DNA from: JAKZVK01 sp965237575
GTDB lineage: Bacteria; Acidobacteriota; Terriglobia; Bryobacterales; UBA6623
NCBI GenBank assembly: GCA_965237575.1
Contig: CBDEGI010000003.1
Span: 1,798,001 to 1,862,000, forward strand
DNA: 64,000 nt
Direction: 5' to 3'
Shown one piece after another: positions 1-8,618 of the stretch. Under the pieces are notes generated by a model, which was not told the origin of the DNA, searched no databases, and saw only the letters and a list, made by a program, of their open reading frames with translations. Numbering within the stretch: position 1 is the first letter of the stretch; every line of letters starts with the position of its first letter. A program made the translations under genes and the position numbers.

Positions 1-956
1 CCGTCCGTGCCCATGATGACCTCGCGGCAGCCGTCGCCCGGAGTGCGCCGGCCTTGAATGTGGCGGTTGGTCATGATCGAGCTGTAGTTGAGTTTCTCGC
101 CGCCGGGGTACTCGAAGATGAGTTGGATGTTGTCGTAGATGTCGCGCCCGTCCTTCCAGTAGTCGAGCCCGCCGACGCCCATCACGGACTTGGGTGCCGA
201 CCCGATCATCCAATCGGCCACGTCCACTTGGTGCGACATCAACTCAGCGCAGAGGCCGCCTGAGTACTTGCGGTAGAGCCGCCAGTTGATCTGCTCCTCG
301 CGGCCCGGATCCTTGACGCCGCGGCGCCAGCTCTTGTTGCGGTGCCACTGAGCGGAGATGTGGGTGATCTTGCCGACGACGCCCTTCTCGATCATCTCTT
401 TCGCGGTGCGATAGAAAGAGCTGTAGCGACGCTGCAAGCCGACCTGGATGACCTGGTTGGGATGCTCTTCGTGGAGCGTTCGCAGGCTGTGGACCTCCTC
501 CGGCGTAAAGACGAGGGACTTTTCGCAGAAGACGTGCTTGCCCGCCTCGAGGGCGTCCTTCATCACCGGGTAGTGCAGGTAGAGCGGCGTGGTGATGAAG
601 ACGGCGTCGACGTCGTCCTGCTCGAGCAGCTTGCGATAGTCGGTGTAGGGGGTCGGCTTGCCGTCGAAGATTTTGAGCGCCTTATTAAGGTTGGGCTCAT
701 AGATATCGCAGATGGCGACGCAGTTGCCGATCTCGATGTTCTGCAAATGGCGCTCCAGCAGGCGCTTGCCCCGGCTGCCGGGCCCGATGAACCCGTAGTT
801 CACCTGCTTGCCCGCGGCCTTGGCCGTTCGCATCAGCGGTGCGGCGTTGGCGCGCGGCAGCAAAGCCGCGGCGGCGACCGTGGCCGTGCCCGCCGATTTC
901 ACGAAATCACGGCGGTTCGGGTTGTTCGGTTCTTGAGCAGCGTCAGTCTTTGCCAT
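1..956 (-). CDS. Gfo/Idh/MocA-family oxidoreductase, Tat-exported (3' end outside window)
   Basis: The visible 318 residues form the N-terminal NAD(P)-binding part of a Gfo/Idh/MocA dehydrogenase. A twin-arginine signal is seen at residues 14-24 (NRRDFVKSAG followed by an Ala-rich stretch), so the protein is probably exported folded with its cofactor. The Rossmann glycine motif GFIGPGSRGK lies at 55-64. The usual EKP lysine motif is EKS at 145-147, and the family substrate-region motif GGLCAELMSHQVDVADW is at 233-249. The ATG at 956 is the first one that gives the Tat signal. The reading frame runs off the left edge, so the C-terminus is unseen. It lies 52 bases downstream of the SGNH hydrolase gene on the same strand and may be co-transcribed. 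The substrate, presumably a sugar or inositol derivative, cannot be read from the sequence. Confidence 0.9.
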   Translation of the reverse strand, partial: MAKTDAAQEPNNPNRRDFVKSAGTATVAAAALLPRANAAPLMRTAKAAGKQVNYGFIGPGSRGKRLLERHLQNIEIGNCVAICDIYEPNLNKALKIFDGKPTPYTDYRKLLEQDDVDAVFITTPLYLHYPVMKDALEAGKHVFCEKSLVFTPEEVHSLRTLHEEHPNQVIQVGLQRRYSSFYRTAKEMIEKGVVGKITHISAQWHRNKSWRRGVKDPGREEQINWRLYRKYSGGLCAELMSHQVDVADWMIGSAPKSVMGVGGLDYWKDGRDIYDNIQLIFEYPGGEKLNYSSIMTNRHIQGRRTPGDGCREVIMGTD

Positions 957-1008
957 CGAGGCCTCACAAGAGCCGCAAAATCAATTGCATGCAGGCTCTA
1001 TCGGTATT

Positions 1009-2172
1009 CTATTGGCTCTCGAAAGCCAAACGCAAGGCGGGGCCGAGGTCCTGGTGGATGCGCTCGGCGATCAACGCGTTCGTCTCGTCGTAGACGTGGA
1101 CACCGTCCCAGAAGTGGTCAGCCGCTGGCTGCAAGTAAGTGCTTAGGTTGAGCAACGCTACCCCGGGGCACTCCTGGCGGAGGCCCCCCAGTTGCTTGTC
1201 GGTTTCGTCGTACAGAGCAGTGAAGGCGTCGACCCACTCCGGCGGCAGGGCTTTGGTGGCGTAGTCGCGGTCCAAACCGCCCGTGGGCTGAAGGACACAC
1301 ACCGGCTGGAAATCGTAGGCTTTCGACAGCTCAATCAGCTTTCGCCAATTCGACAGATAGGCCGCGACCAGTCGTTGGACGAGTTCGGGGTCGGCGAGGA
1401 CTTGGTCGTGCGTGAGCGCGTTGGGCGCCCGCCGCAATCCCAGGCCGATGGTGTTGGTGGTCTTGAGTTGGTCTTCATCCCCGAATCGCAGTCGCAGGGC
1501 CGAGTAGAGATAGCTGCGGCTTAGAATCAATTCAGACAGCGGGGTCGCGGTTTCGGAGCGGTAGTAGTCCCACGCCTCCTCGATCGTCTGGAAGTTGTAG
1601 GGGTAGTTCGGGCGCGCCTCATAGAGCAGAATGTTCCCCAAGTCGTTTGCGCCGTCGTACAGAATCACTACGTCCGGTTCGTAGTCGAGCACGGTGAAAA
1701 GCAGATAGATAATCGACTGTTTCGAGACGCACGACTCGATGCCGGCGTTGAGGACTTCGACATCGCGGCCCGGGTATTTCTCTTGGAGAAGGGTCTTCAA
1801 GGAGCCCGGCAGCGTGTCCTCGAACTTGCTGCCGTGGCGGACGGCCGAGCCCCCGAGTACCGCGACGCGCAGTTGGCCGGCGGGCTTGGCCTTCGGTAAT
1901 TCATAATCGGGAGCGCTCACCCGGAAGCCCTCTTGGTTTGTGTAGTGGAACACCTGGCTCTTGTGGTGAGACATCTCGAACGTTTCCGCGCTGACATAGT
2001 TCAAGTTCGCCTGAGGCTCGAACATCACGTAAGGGGCAAGCCGGTTATAGAACGGCAGCGTCGAACGGGGCGCGGCTTCGGACGCTAGATACCACTCCGC
2101 GACGACGACGGCGGCAACGAACGCACCAAGGGTGATCGAGAGATAAAGAAAGCTTGTCTTCCAACGGGACAT
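1009..2172 (-). CDS. Membrane-anchored SGNH/GDSL hydrolase
   Basis: A 387-residue protein with one N-terminal membrane helix (about 7-25) and a periplasmic SGNH-type esterase domain. Block I is GGS at 107-109 in place of GDS, so the likely nucleophile is Ser109. Block II is NAGIES at 142-147. Block III is YDGANDL at 172-178, which contains the GxND oxyanion asparagine. Block V is DGVH at 356-359, giving the catalytic Asp and His. Such proteins act on acyl or acetyl esters of polysaccharides or lipids; the substrate here is unknown. The downstream neighbour is the exported oxidoreductase. The start codon follows directly from the membrane anchor, and no better start is seen. Confidence 0.85.
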   Translation of the reverse strand: MSRWKTSFLYLSITLGAFVAAVVVAEWYLASEAAPRSTLPFYNRLAPYVMFEPQANLNYVSAETFEMSHHKSQVFHYTNQEGFRVSAPDYELPKAKPAGQLRVAVLGGSAVRHGSKFEDTLPGSLKTLLQEKYPGRDVEVLNAGIESCVSKQSIIYLLFTVLDYEPDVVILYDGANDLGNILLYEARPNYPYNFQTIEEAWDYYRSETATPLSELILSRSYLYSALRLRFGDEDQLKTTNTIGLGLRRAPNALTHDQVLADPELVQRLVAAYLSNWRKLIELSKAYDFQPVCVLQPTGGLDRDYATKALPPEWVDAFTALYDETDKQLGGLRQECPGVALLNLSTYLQPAADHFWDGVHVYDETNALIAERIHQDLGPALRLAFESQ

Positions 2173-2314
2173 GGGGATGGTCGCCGCGTGTAACGACTGT
2201 GCGGTTGAAGAGCCGGCTCTCAGGAGGCCGGCCAGCCTCGCAAGAATCGTCGAGTACGTGACCGGGGCGTTTGCAGCGGTGACCGGCGGCGTAGAACGGC
2301 TGGCCGGAGTAGGC

Positions 2315-2668
2315 CTAGTCCTGCGCTGTAACGGAGGCGACTCGGATCATGCCGCCCCTCATGCGGCCGGTGACGGTGACGAGTAAATTGTCTTCCTTGC
2401 CCGAGCGCTCGAGCTCCTTGAGTGCTTTGGCGTTGCCGGCTTCATCGAACTTGATGTATTTGCCTTCCTTTGTCACCAAGCCGAAGCCGCTGCCCTTGCA
2501 GTTCGGCATCTTCATGCACTCGGTGGTATGAGACGAGGCTTTGTCGAGCAGGTTGCTGGCGCACATCGTGTCCATCAAGTGGCCCGTCCATTCGCCGGGC
2601 GCGGCATCACCCGCGAAAGCCGCCACGGGCATCAACATCACGAGAGTGAGCAAGAAGAGCTTACGCAT
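2315..2668 (-). CDS. Small secreted cysteine-containing protein
   Basis: Starting at the ATG at 2668, the product has 117 residues with a clear signal peptide (MRKLFLLTLVMLMPVAAFAG). The mature part contains the spaced pattern DTMC...H..EC...PNC...G.G, then a short beta-rich tail. This resembles the small exported Acidobacteriota proteins with a DxMC...H..C...C pattern, which have no assigned function. An AAAGGA Shine-Dalgarno sequence about 11 bases upstream supports this start over the in-frame ATG at 2893, which would add about 75 residues with no signal peptide at the front. The three cysteines and one histidine could bind a metal or form a disulfide; this is inference. Confidence 0.7.
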   Translation of the reverse strand: MRKLFLLTLVMLMPVAAFAGDAAPGEWTGHLMDTMCASNLLDKASSHTTECMKMPNCKGSGFGLVTKEGKYIKFDEAGNAKALKELERSGKEDNLLVTVTGRMRGGMIRVASVTAQD

Positions 2669-2908
2669 GATCAAAGCCGTCCTTTCGAGAGAGTGCGCTG
2701 CGTTTAGGATAGAACACTTTCGAGAGAGACGCTCGACAGAGAGCCAATGCAGTGTCCGGCGCCCCGGTACGCCGACGGCTGCAACCGAGTGCCTGTTCGC
2801 ATACCTGAGAAACGAGGATTCGGTTCTAGGCGCGCCTCCTGGAGGCTTACGGCACACTTTGCCCGACGCTTCCGCGAGACCCAGACCGGACACGTTGGGC
2901 GGAAACGC

Positions 2909-3550
2909 CTAATCCACCTCAGCTTGGTGGGGCTCGAACTCGAACACGTCGCCATCGCTCAGGTGGGCGACAAGCCGACCCGCGCCCAACTCCTTGCGGC
3001 CGTTCTTGAAGAACACGGCGCCATCGGTCGAGTCACCCGGGGCGAGCTGTGTCCTGACGAGTGACAGAGCCGAGGCGGCCGCGGCCGCCTTCAGGCCCTT
3101 GGGACCGCGGGCCATGGCGGATTGGCGCCGTTGCTCATAGCCGCTGTTGGAACGGAACCGCCGATTGCCATAGAGGGCCTTCTCGTAGGCCACTTGCAGC
3201 TTTATCACCTCACCGCGACCGGCTTTCTGGTACAGCTCGCGGACCACGACCTGCTCGGAAGCGGCCCGCAGAACGTCACCGCCGGCCGTCTCGAAGTAGA
3301 AATCGGTCGGTTCTACCGCGCGGCTGCGGGCGCTGCCGTTGCTGAACGACACTTGCACCACGGCGAACTCCCGCACCGTGAGCGGAAGAGGAGCATACAT
3401 CAGCGTCAGCCCCTGCCGGGAGAGGGTCTGATAGTGGAGTCCGTGCGAATCGAACTCGATAACTTGCGCCAGCAGCAAGCCGGGACCCGCGACCACCGAA
3501 AAGAGGGCCAACGAGAACCGGTGTCGGCGGCTTCGCAAGCCCTGAAACAT
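2909..3550 (-). CDS. Exported protein of unknown function
   Basis: From the ATG at 3550 the product is about 213 residues, with a signal peptide or membrane anchor near residues 10-28 (SLALFSVVAGPGLLLA). The mature part is predicted mostly beta with an Arg/Ser-rich middle. No family is recognised. The longer reading to 3613 would overlap the start of the divergent tex gene at 3600 and lacks a signal sequence at its front, so the shorter start is preferred. It is transcribed divergently from tex, with about 50 bases between the two start codons, which must hold both promoters. Confidence 0.55.
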   Translation of the reverse strand: MFQGLRSRRHRFSLALFSVVAGPGLLLAQVIEFDSHGLHYQTLSRQGLTLMYAPLPLTVREFAVVQVSFSNGSARSRAVEPTDFYFETAGGDVLRAASEQVVVRELYQKAGRGEVIKLQVAYEKALYGNRRFRSNSGYEQRRQSAMARGPKGLKAAAAASALSLVRTQLAPGDSTDGAVFFKNGRKELGAGRLVAHLSDGDVFEFEPHQAEVD

Positions 3551-3599
3551 GACGCTATGATACAGTAAAGCGTCTTGGGGTCCGGGTCGCTTCTGTGTA

Positions 3600-6500
3600 A
3601 TGAAGTCCCTCACTGGTCTTCCTAGTCCCGCTTACGTGCGGATCGCCGAGGAAGCAGGGGTACAACTCTCTGATCTGCTGAAGCTGGTTCAGGAGCTTGA
3701 AGCCGGCTCAACGCCGGCGTACCTCGCTTACTATCGTCCCAATATCGCCGCGGGCCTTTCTGAGGAGCGTTTGCGGGTGGTCGACGAGCGCCTGCGGCAG
3801 TTTCTCGACCTCGAAGACCGCCGCATCACGATCCTCACGGCCATAGGACAGAAGGACCAGCTTACCCCCGAGCTACGCGCCCAAATCGAGTCGACGACCG
3901 ACCGTTGGGTGCTCGAAGACCTGTACTTCCCTTTCAAGCCGAAGCGACGCTCGGCCGCCGATGCGGCGATCGCGAAGGGCCTCGAGCCCCTGGCCGATGC
4001 CCTATGGGCCCAGCACGGCGACAATGGCGATCCCCAAGATGCGGCACAAGCCTACGTGAGCGCCGACAAGGGCGTCTCGTCGGCAGCGGACGCGCTTCGA
4101 GGCGCCCGCACCATCATGGCGCGGCGAACTGCGGAGGACTATGAGGTTCGCCAGGGCCTCCGCGCGATCATGCAAGAGCACGCCCAACTCGTTGTGCCCA
4201 AAGAGCAGAAGCTGAAGGGCAACGGGAAGGGCCGGGCCAAGCCGCTGCTCGGCTACCAAGCAAAAGTCAAGAAGGTTGCCTGGCGTCAGATGCTGGCGAT
4301 TCGCCGGGCGGAGCGGGAGTCGGGATTGCGTCATGAGATCCAGTTGCCGGTTGGCCGCGCGGTCTCATTCATCCTGGGCCGGCTGCTGGAGTCCCGTCCG
4401 GCGAAATCGCCGGTGTGTCTCCAACTCGGCGATGTTGCCTGCATCGCCCTGGAGGAATATCTCAGCCCGGCCCTGCGCAACGAGTTGACGCAGCGCCTCG
4501 ACGAGCGCTGCGACGCGGCGGCGATCGAGGTCTACCAGCAGAACCTCGAGAAGACGTTGAAGAGCCCTCCGGCGGGACCCATCACGGTCATCGGCCTCGA
4601 AACAGGACGACCGGGAGGCTGGCGTGCCGCCCTGGCGGGGCCGGACGGGGGCTTCCTCGAAGGCGCGATTGTCCATCGCCCCAAGGGAGGCCAAGCCAGC
4701 AGCGGGGACGCCAAGAAACAACCGGTGGCTAATGGTGCGGCGACTGAGAACGAGGCAGCCGCGGGGCCCAATGGCGCGGCTGACGCAGTCGAATCCGGCA
4801 GTGGAACGGCGGAAGCGTCACCCCAAGCGGATTCGGCCACGACCCAGGAGGGCTTGGCGGAACCCAGCCCTGGCTCGGAGCGGGAGTCCGCGGCGGCCTC
4901 CGCAACGGAAGCGGCGCCGCCTGAGCAATCAGCCGAGGCCGCGGAAGCCGAAGAAACTGCGGAGTCCGCTGAGGCTGGTGCCGCCGCCTCATCAGATCAG
5001 GCAACGGAAGTAGTGCAACCGGAGGCCGGCTCGCCGGCCGATCAGGCCGCCACACCCTCGGAAGCCGCCCCCTCGCAAGAGGTCGGTTCACCGGCGGGCG
5101 ATGCCACCGCCGAGGCCCCCGCTGTTGAATCCCCAGACGCTGAATCGCGTGCCGCTGAATCGGGCGGCGAGGTGGCCACCATGCCGGGACCGCCCGGCAA
5201 GGGCAAGCACCGGCCAAAAACCATCGAAGAGGCGTTCGTCCCCCTCGCCGACCTGCTTCGCCGCCACCAAGTCGACGCCATCGTGATGGCCAACGGTCCC
5301 GGCGTTCGGCAGGTCGAAACATTGGTTCGCAGCGCGATCCGCGAGGCGGACGCGAAGGATATCTACTGGACCAAGCTCAGCGAAGCCGGCAGTTGGATCT
5401 ACGCCACTTCGAAGGCTGCGCGCCGAGAACTCCCCGATGTCGCCGTGGCCCAGCGGAGTGCCGCCTGCCTGGCACGCCGGCTCCAGGATCCGCTGGCGCA
5501 ACTCGTGCACGTCGATCCGCGCTTGCTCGGGGTGGGGCAGTTCCACCACGAGGTCGACCAGAAGAAGCTCCGAGCCGGGCTGAGCGCGACGCTGGAATCG
5601 ACCGTCCACCGCATCGGCGTCGATCTCAATACCGGATCGATCGAGCTTCTGGCCTTGCTTCCCGGCATGACGGAGCGGGTCGCCAAACGCGTCGTGGAGC
5701 ACCGCCAAAGCAAGGGGCCGTTTACCAAACGCGAGCAACTCCAGGCTGTATCGGGCTTGAGTGCCCGGATCTACAAGCAGGCGGTCGGGTTTGCCCGCGT
5801 GCGCAACGGAGAGAATCCCCTCGACGACACCGGCATCCACCCGGAGTCGTATCCGCAGGCGGAGAAGATCCTTGCCGCGGCCGGCGTCTCGGCCGCCGAG
5901 GCGCTTGAGAGGGTGGACACCCTTGACGCCGTTGCCCTCGACGAGCTGAAGGACGCGACGCATCCGGTCGATCTCTTGCGGGGCATCGTCGACCAGTTCC
6001 GACCTGCGGCAAGAGACCCACGCGGCCGGTTCACTCCAGCCAGCCTGCCTGTCGAGCTGCGCGGGACCGAGGAAATCCAGCCCGGCAAGAAGGTCGAAGG
6101 CGTCGTGACCAACATCGCCGACTTCGGCGCTTTCGTCGACATCGGGGCCGACCACGACGGGCTGGTGCACATCTCACAGCTCTCTAACGGACCGGGCAAG
6201 GATGCCAAGCCCGAGTTCAAGATCGGCGACCGCGTGACGGTGTTCATCCGGGCACTGGAGAGAGACGGCAAGCGGATCTCGCTCTCGCTCAAGGATCCAC
6301 GCGAGGTGGCCAGGGCGGCTCGTGCCGCTCGGCCGGGCGCCGGACAACGAACAGGAGGACCAGGAGCTGCAGGACCGGGAGTCGGAAGGCCAGGAGCTAG
6401 AGGGCCGGGAGTTGGGGGACAGCGAACCGGGCGACCTCGTTCCGCTGGCCCCGGGGCGCGGCGCGACGACGGGCCCCGCAAGCGGCGCAAAGAGCCCCAG

Positions 6501-6635
6501 CGGGAGGGCGGAATCACCCAACGGTCTTTCGGGCCCGACGCGAAGACAAAGGCCCTTGAAGAAAAGGAGATTCAGAAGCTTTCGTTGAACGAGAAGCTTG
6601 AGCTGCTCCAATCAAAGTACCGGACCAAATTCTAG
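3600..6635 (+). CDS. tex: Tex-family RNA-binding/transcription accessory protein with long acidic insert
   Basis: Tex is a cytoplasmic nucleic-acid-binding protein related to eukaryotic Spt6. This copy has 1011 residues; family members usually have about 720-780. In order it has the N-terminal helical Tex domain (1-330), a YqgF/RNase-H-like domain beginning near 325 (PITVIGLETGRPGGW), helix-hairpin-helix motifs near 670-760 (TGSIELLALLPGMTERVAKR), an S1 domain near 820-895 (VVTNIADFGAFVDIGADHDG) and a Gly/Arg-rich basic tail ending in NEKLELLQSKYRTKF. Roughly residues 360-535 form an Ala/Glu/Ser/Pro-rich, strongly acidic stretch with no predicted fold, inserted in the middle of the YqgF domain; the fold resumes at KTIEEAFVPLADLLRRHQVD. 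The insert and the Gly/Arg tail account for the extra length. The ATG at 3600 gives the expected N-terminus. Confidence 0.93.
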   Translation: MKSLTGLPSPAYVRIAEEAGVQLSDLLKLVQELEAGSTPAYLAYYRPNIAAGLSEERLRVVDERLRQFLDLEDRRITILTAIGQKDQLTPELRAQIESTTDRWVLEDLYFPFKPKRRSAADAAIAKGLEPLADALWAQHGDNGDPQDAAQAYVSADKGVSSAADALRGARTIMARRTAEDYEVRQGLRAIMQEHAQLVVPKEQKLKGNGKGRAKPLLGYQAKVKKVAWRQMLAIRRAERESGLRHEIQLPVGRAVSFILGRLLESRPAKSPVCLQLGDVACIALEEYLSPALRNELTQRLDERCDAAAIEVYQQNLEKTLKSPPAGPITVIGLETGRPGGWRAALAGPDGGFLEGAIVHRPKGGQASSGDAKKQPVANGAATENEAAAGPNGAADAVESGSGTAEASPQADSATTQEGLAEPSPGSERESAAASATEAAPPEQSAEAAEAEETAESAEAGAAASSDQATEVVQPEAGSPADQAATPSEAAPSQEVGSPAGDATAEAPAVESPDAESRAAESGGEVATMPGPPGKGKHRPKTIEEAFVPLADLLRRHQVDAIVMANGPGVRQVETLVRSAIREADAKDIYWTKLSEAGSWIYATSKAARRELPDVAVAQRSAACLARRLQDPLAQLVHVDPRLLGVGQFHHEVDQKKLRAGLSATLESTVHRIGVDLNTGSIELLALLPGMTERVAKRVVEHRQSKGPFTKREQLQAVSGLSARIYKQAVGFARVRNGENPLDDTGIHPESYPQAEKILAAAGVSAAEALERVDTLDAVALDELKDATHPVDLLRGIVDQFRPAARDPRGRFTPASLPVELRGTEEIQPGKKVEGVVTNIADFGAFVDIGADHDGLVHISQLSNGPGKDAKPEFKIGDRVTVFIRALERDGKRISLSLKDPREVARAARAARPGAGQRTGGPGAAGPGVGRPGARGPGVGGQRTGRPRSAGPGARRDDGPRKRRKEPQREGGITQRSFGPDAKTKALEEKEIQKLSLNEKLELLQSKYRTKF

Positions 6636-6823
6636 CTCTTCGCACTGCTCGCACCCTACAAAAAGTGGCTTCAAAGTTGCCACGTCTATTTCTATAGATC
6701 GTCGCGGGAGGCCTCGTGCCCTCTATTGGTATGAAGCCAACGTAGACGTGACAGCGCGCCCTCGCCGAGGTCGAACGGGGTGCACGTTTCGGTTTTGGCG
6801 TCTTCCCGCCGAGGATTCTCTTT

Positions 6824-8422
6824 ATGGACCACATCGGGACTCAATTCAGCCTCACGGATCTTGCCGACCACGGCATTCATAACCTCAATGCGGTCCACTG
6901 GAATCTCAGTACGCCACGCTTGGTTGAGCAGGCGCTCCGCCGCAACGAGGGGCACCTGGCCGCCAACGGTGCGCTGGTGGTCCGCACCGGGCAGTATACG
7001 GGCCGTTCGCCGGGGGACCGCTTCATCGTCAAGGACGACATCACCCGCGACAGTGTCGATTGGGGCGACGTTAACCGAGCCATGTCGGTCGAGCATTTTG
7101 ACGGGCTCCATCAGAAGGTCCGCGCCTATCTGCAGGGCCAGGACGTGTTCGTGCAAGACTGTTACGCCGGCGCCGACTCCGCCTACTCTTTGCCGATCCG
7201 AGCCGTCACCGAACTGGCCTGGCACAACCTTTTTGCCCGCCAGCTTTTCGTGCGCGCGGACGCTGACGCGGCGGCCGAACACCGGCCCGAGTTCACCATC
7301 ATTTACGCGCCGGGCCTCCACGCCGATCCTTCCTCCGACGGTACACGCAGTGAGGCCTTCGTCGTGCTCAACTTTACGAAGAAGCTGGTGCTGATCGGGG
7401 GGACTCGCTACGCGGGCGAAATGAAGAAGTCCGTCTTTAGCCTGCTCAACTACCTGTTGCCCGAGCGCAACGTCTTGCCGATGCACTGCTCGGCGAACAT
7501 GGGCGAGGGGGGCGACGTGGCGCTTTTCTTCGGCCTGTCGGGGACCGGCAAAACCACCCTGTCGGCTGACCCCGAGCGGCGGCTGATCGGCGATGACGAG
7601 CATGGCTGGAGCGATACGGGCGTGTTCAATTTCGAAGGCGGATGTTATGCCAAGTGCATCCGGCTGACTTACGAGAAAGAGCCGCAGATCTGGAACGCCC
7701 TGCGCTTCGGTTCGGTACTCGAGAACGCTGTGTTCGATGCTGAGACGCGGGCGATCGATTACGACGACGACTCCATCACCGAGAACACCCGCGCCGCCTA
7801 CCCGGTGGACTACATCGACAACGCCGTGATTCCCGGCGTGGGTGGCATGCCGTCGAACGTCATCTTTCTCACGGCTGATGCCTTCGGTGTCCTGCCACCG
7901 ATCTCGAAGCTCACTCCCGAGCAGGCCATGTACCACTTCTTGAGCGGCTACACCGCCAAAGTGGCCGGCACCGAGCGAGGCCTGGGCAACGAGCCTTCGG
8001 CGACCTTCAGCGCCTGTTTCGGATCGCCCTTCCTGCCACGCAATCCGTCCTCCTACGCCGAGATGCTCGGTGAAAGGCTGCGCCAAAACACGGTCGGCTG
8101 TTGGCTCGTGAACACCGGTTGGGTCGGTGGCGCCTACGGCGTCGGCAAGCGCATGGACCTGCCGCACACCCGGGCCATGCTGACCGCGGCCTTGTCGGGC
8201 GCGCTGAAGGATGTGGCGTTCGCTCCGCACCCGATCTTCGGCGTACACGTTCCGGCAAGCTGTCCCGGCGTGCCGGCGGAAGTGCTGGACGCCCGCGCGA
8301 TGTGGACTGACGGAGCCGCTTACGACGAGGCGGCCCGTGCGTTGGCTGAGCGCTTCCAGAGGAATTTCGAGAAGTTCAGCAACGTTTCGGGCGAGATCCG
8401 CCAAGCCGCCCCGGCGGCCTGA
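6824..8422 (+). CDS. pckA: Phosphoenolpyruvate carboxykinase (ATP)
   Basis: This cytoplasmic enzyme converts oxaloacetate and ATP to phosphoenolpyruvate, ADP and CO2, the first step of gluconeogenesis. At 532 residues it has the normal family length. The kinase-1a (P-loop) motif FFGLSGTGKTTLS is near residue 236, followed by the kinase-2 motif GDDEHGWSD near 262 and the PEPCK signature around FEGGCYAKCIRL. The oxaloacetate-binding region TGQYTGRSPGDRF is near residue 56. GAGG lies about 10 bases before the ATG. The gene stands alone, with about 190 bases to tex upstream and 196 to the Rid gene downstream. Confidence 0.97.
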   Translation: MDHIGTQFSLTDLADHGIHNLNAVHWNLSTPRLVEQALRRNEGHLAANGALVVRTGQYTGRSPGDRFIVKDDITRDSVDWGDVNRAMSVEHFDGLHQKVRAYLQGQDVFVQDCYAGADSAYSLPIRAVTELAWHNLFARQLFVRADADAAAEHRPEFTIIYAPGLHADPSSDGTRSEAFVVLNFTKKLVLIGGTRYAGEMKKSVFSLLNYLLPERNVLPMHCSANMGEGGDVALFFGLSGTGKTTLSADPERRLIGDDEHGWSDTGVFNFEGGCYAKCIRLTYEKEPQIWNALRFGSVLENAVFDAETRAIDYDDDSITENTRAAYPVDYIDNAVIPGVGGMPSNVIFLTADAFGVLPPISKLTPEQAMYHFLSGYTAKVAGTERGLGNEPSATFSACFGSPFLPRNPSSYAEMLGERLRQNTVGCWLVNTGWVGGAYGVGKRMDLPHTRAMLTAALSGALKDVAFAPHPIFGVHVPASCPGVPAEVLDARAMWTDGAAYDEAARALAERFQRNFEKFSNVSGEIRQAAPAA

Positions 8423-8618
8423 CCCCGGCGATATTCACCTGCGCCCCTTGTTGTGGGTGCTTCCCAGCAAAGTGTGCTTCGCGGCGGGCCGCAAAACGGA
8501 TCTGATATAGTGGCTCGAATTCAGGGCCTGTCGAGCGCCGGCATGTTTGTTGTCGGGCCCATGAGGTTGCAGACGGGCCACTCCCTTCTCAAGAAACCTT
8601 CTGAAAGAAGAGGTCACT

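Noticed and set aside
342..1151. Long plus-strand open frame of 269 codons
   Set aside because: It lies antisense to the clearly coding oxidoreductase and SGNH genes and has no recognisable content.
5088..8404. Long minus-strand frames of 360 and 570 codons
   Set aside because: They are antisense to tex and pckA, whose motifs are unmistakable; high G+C makes such mirror frames common.
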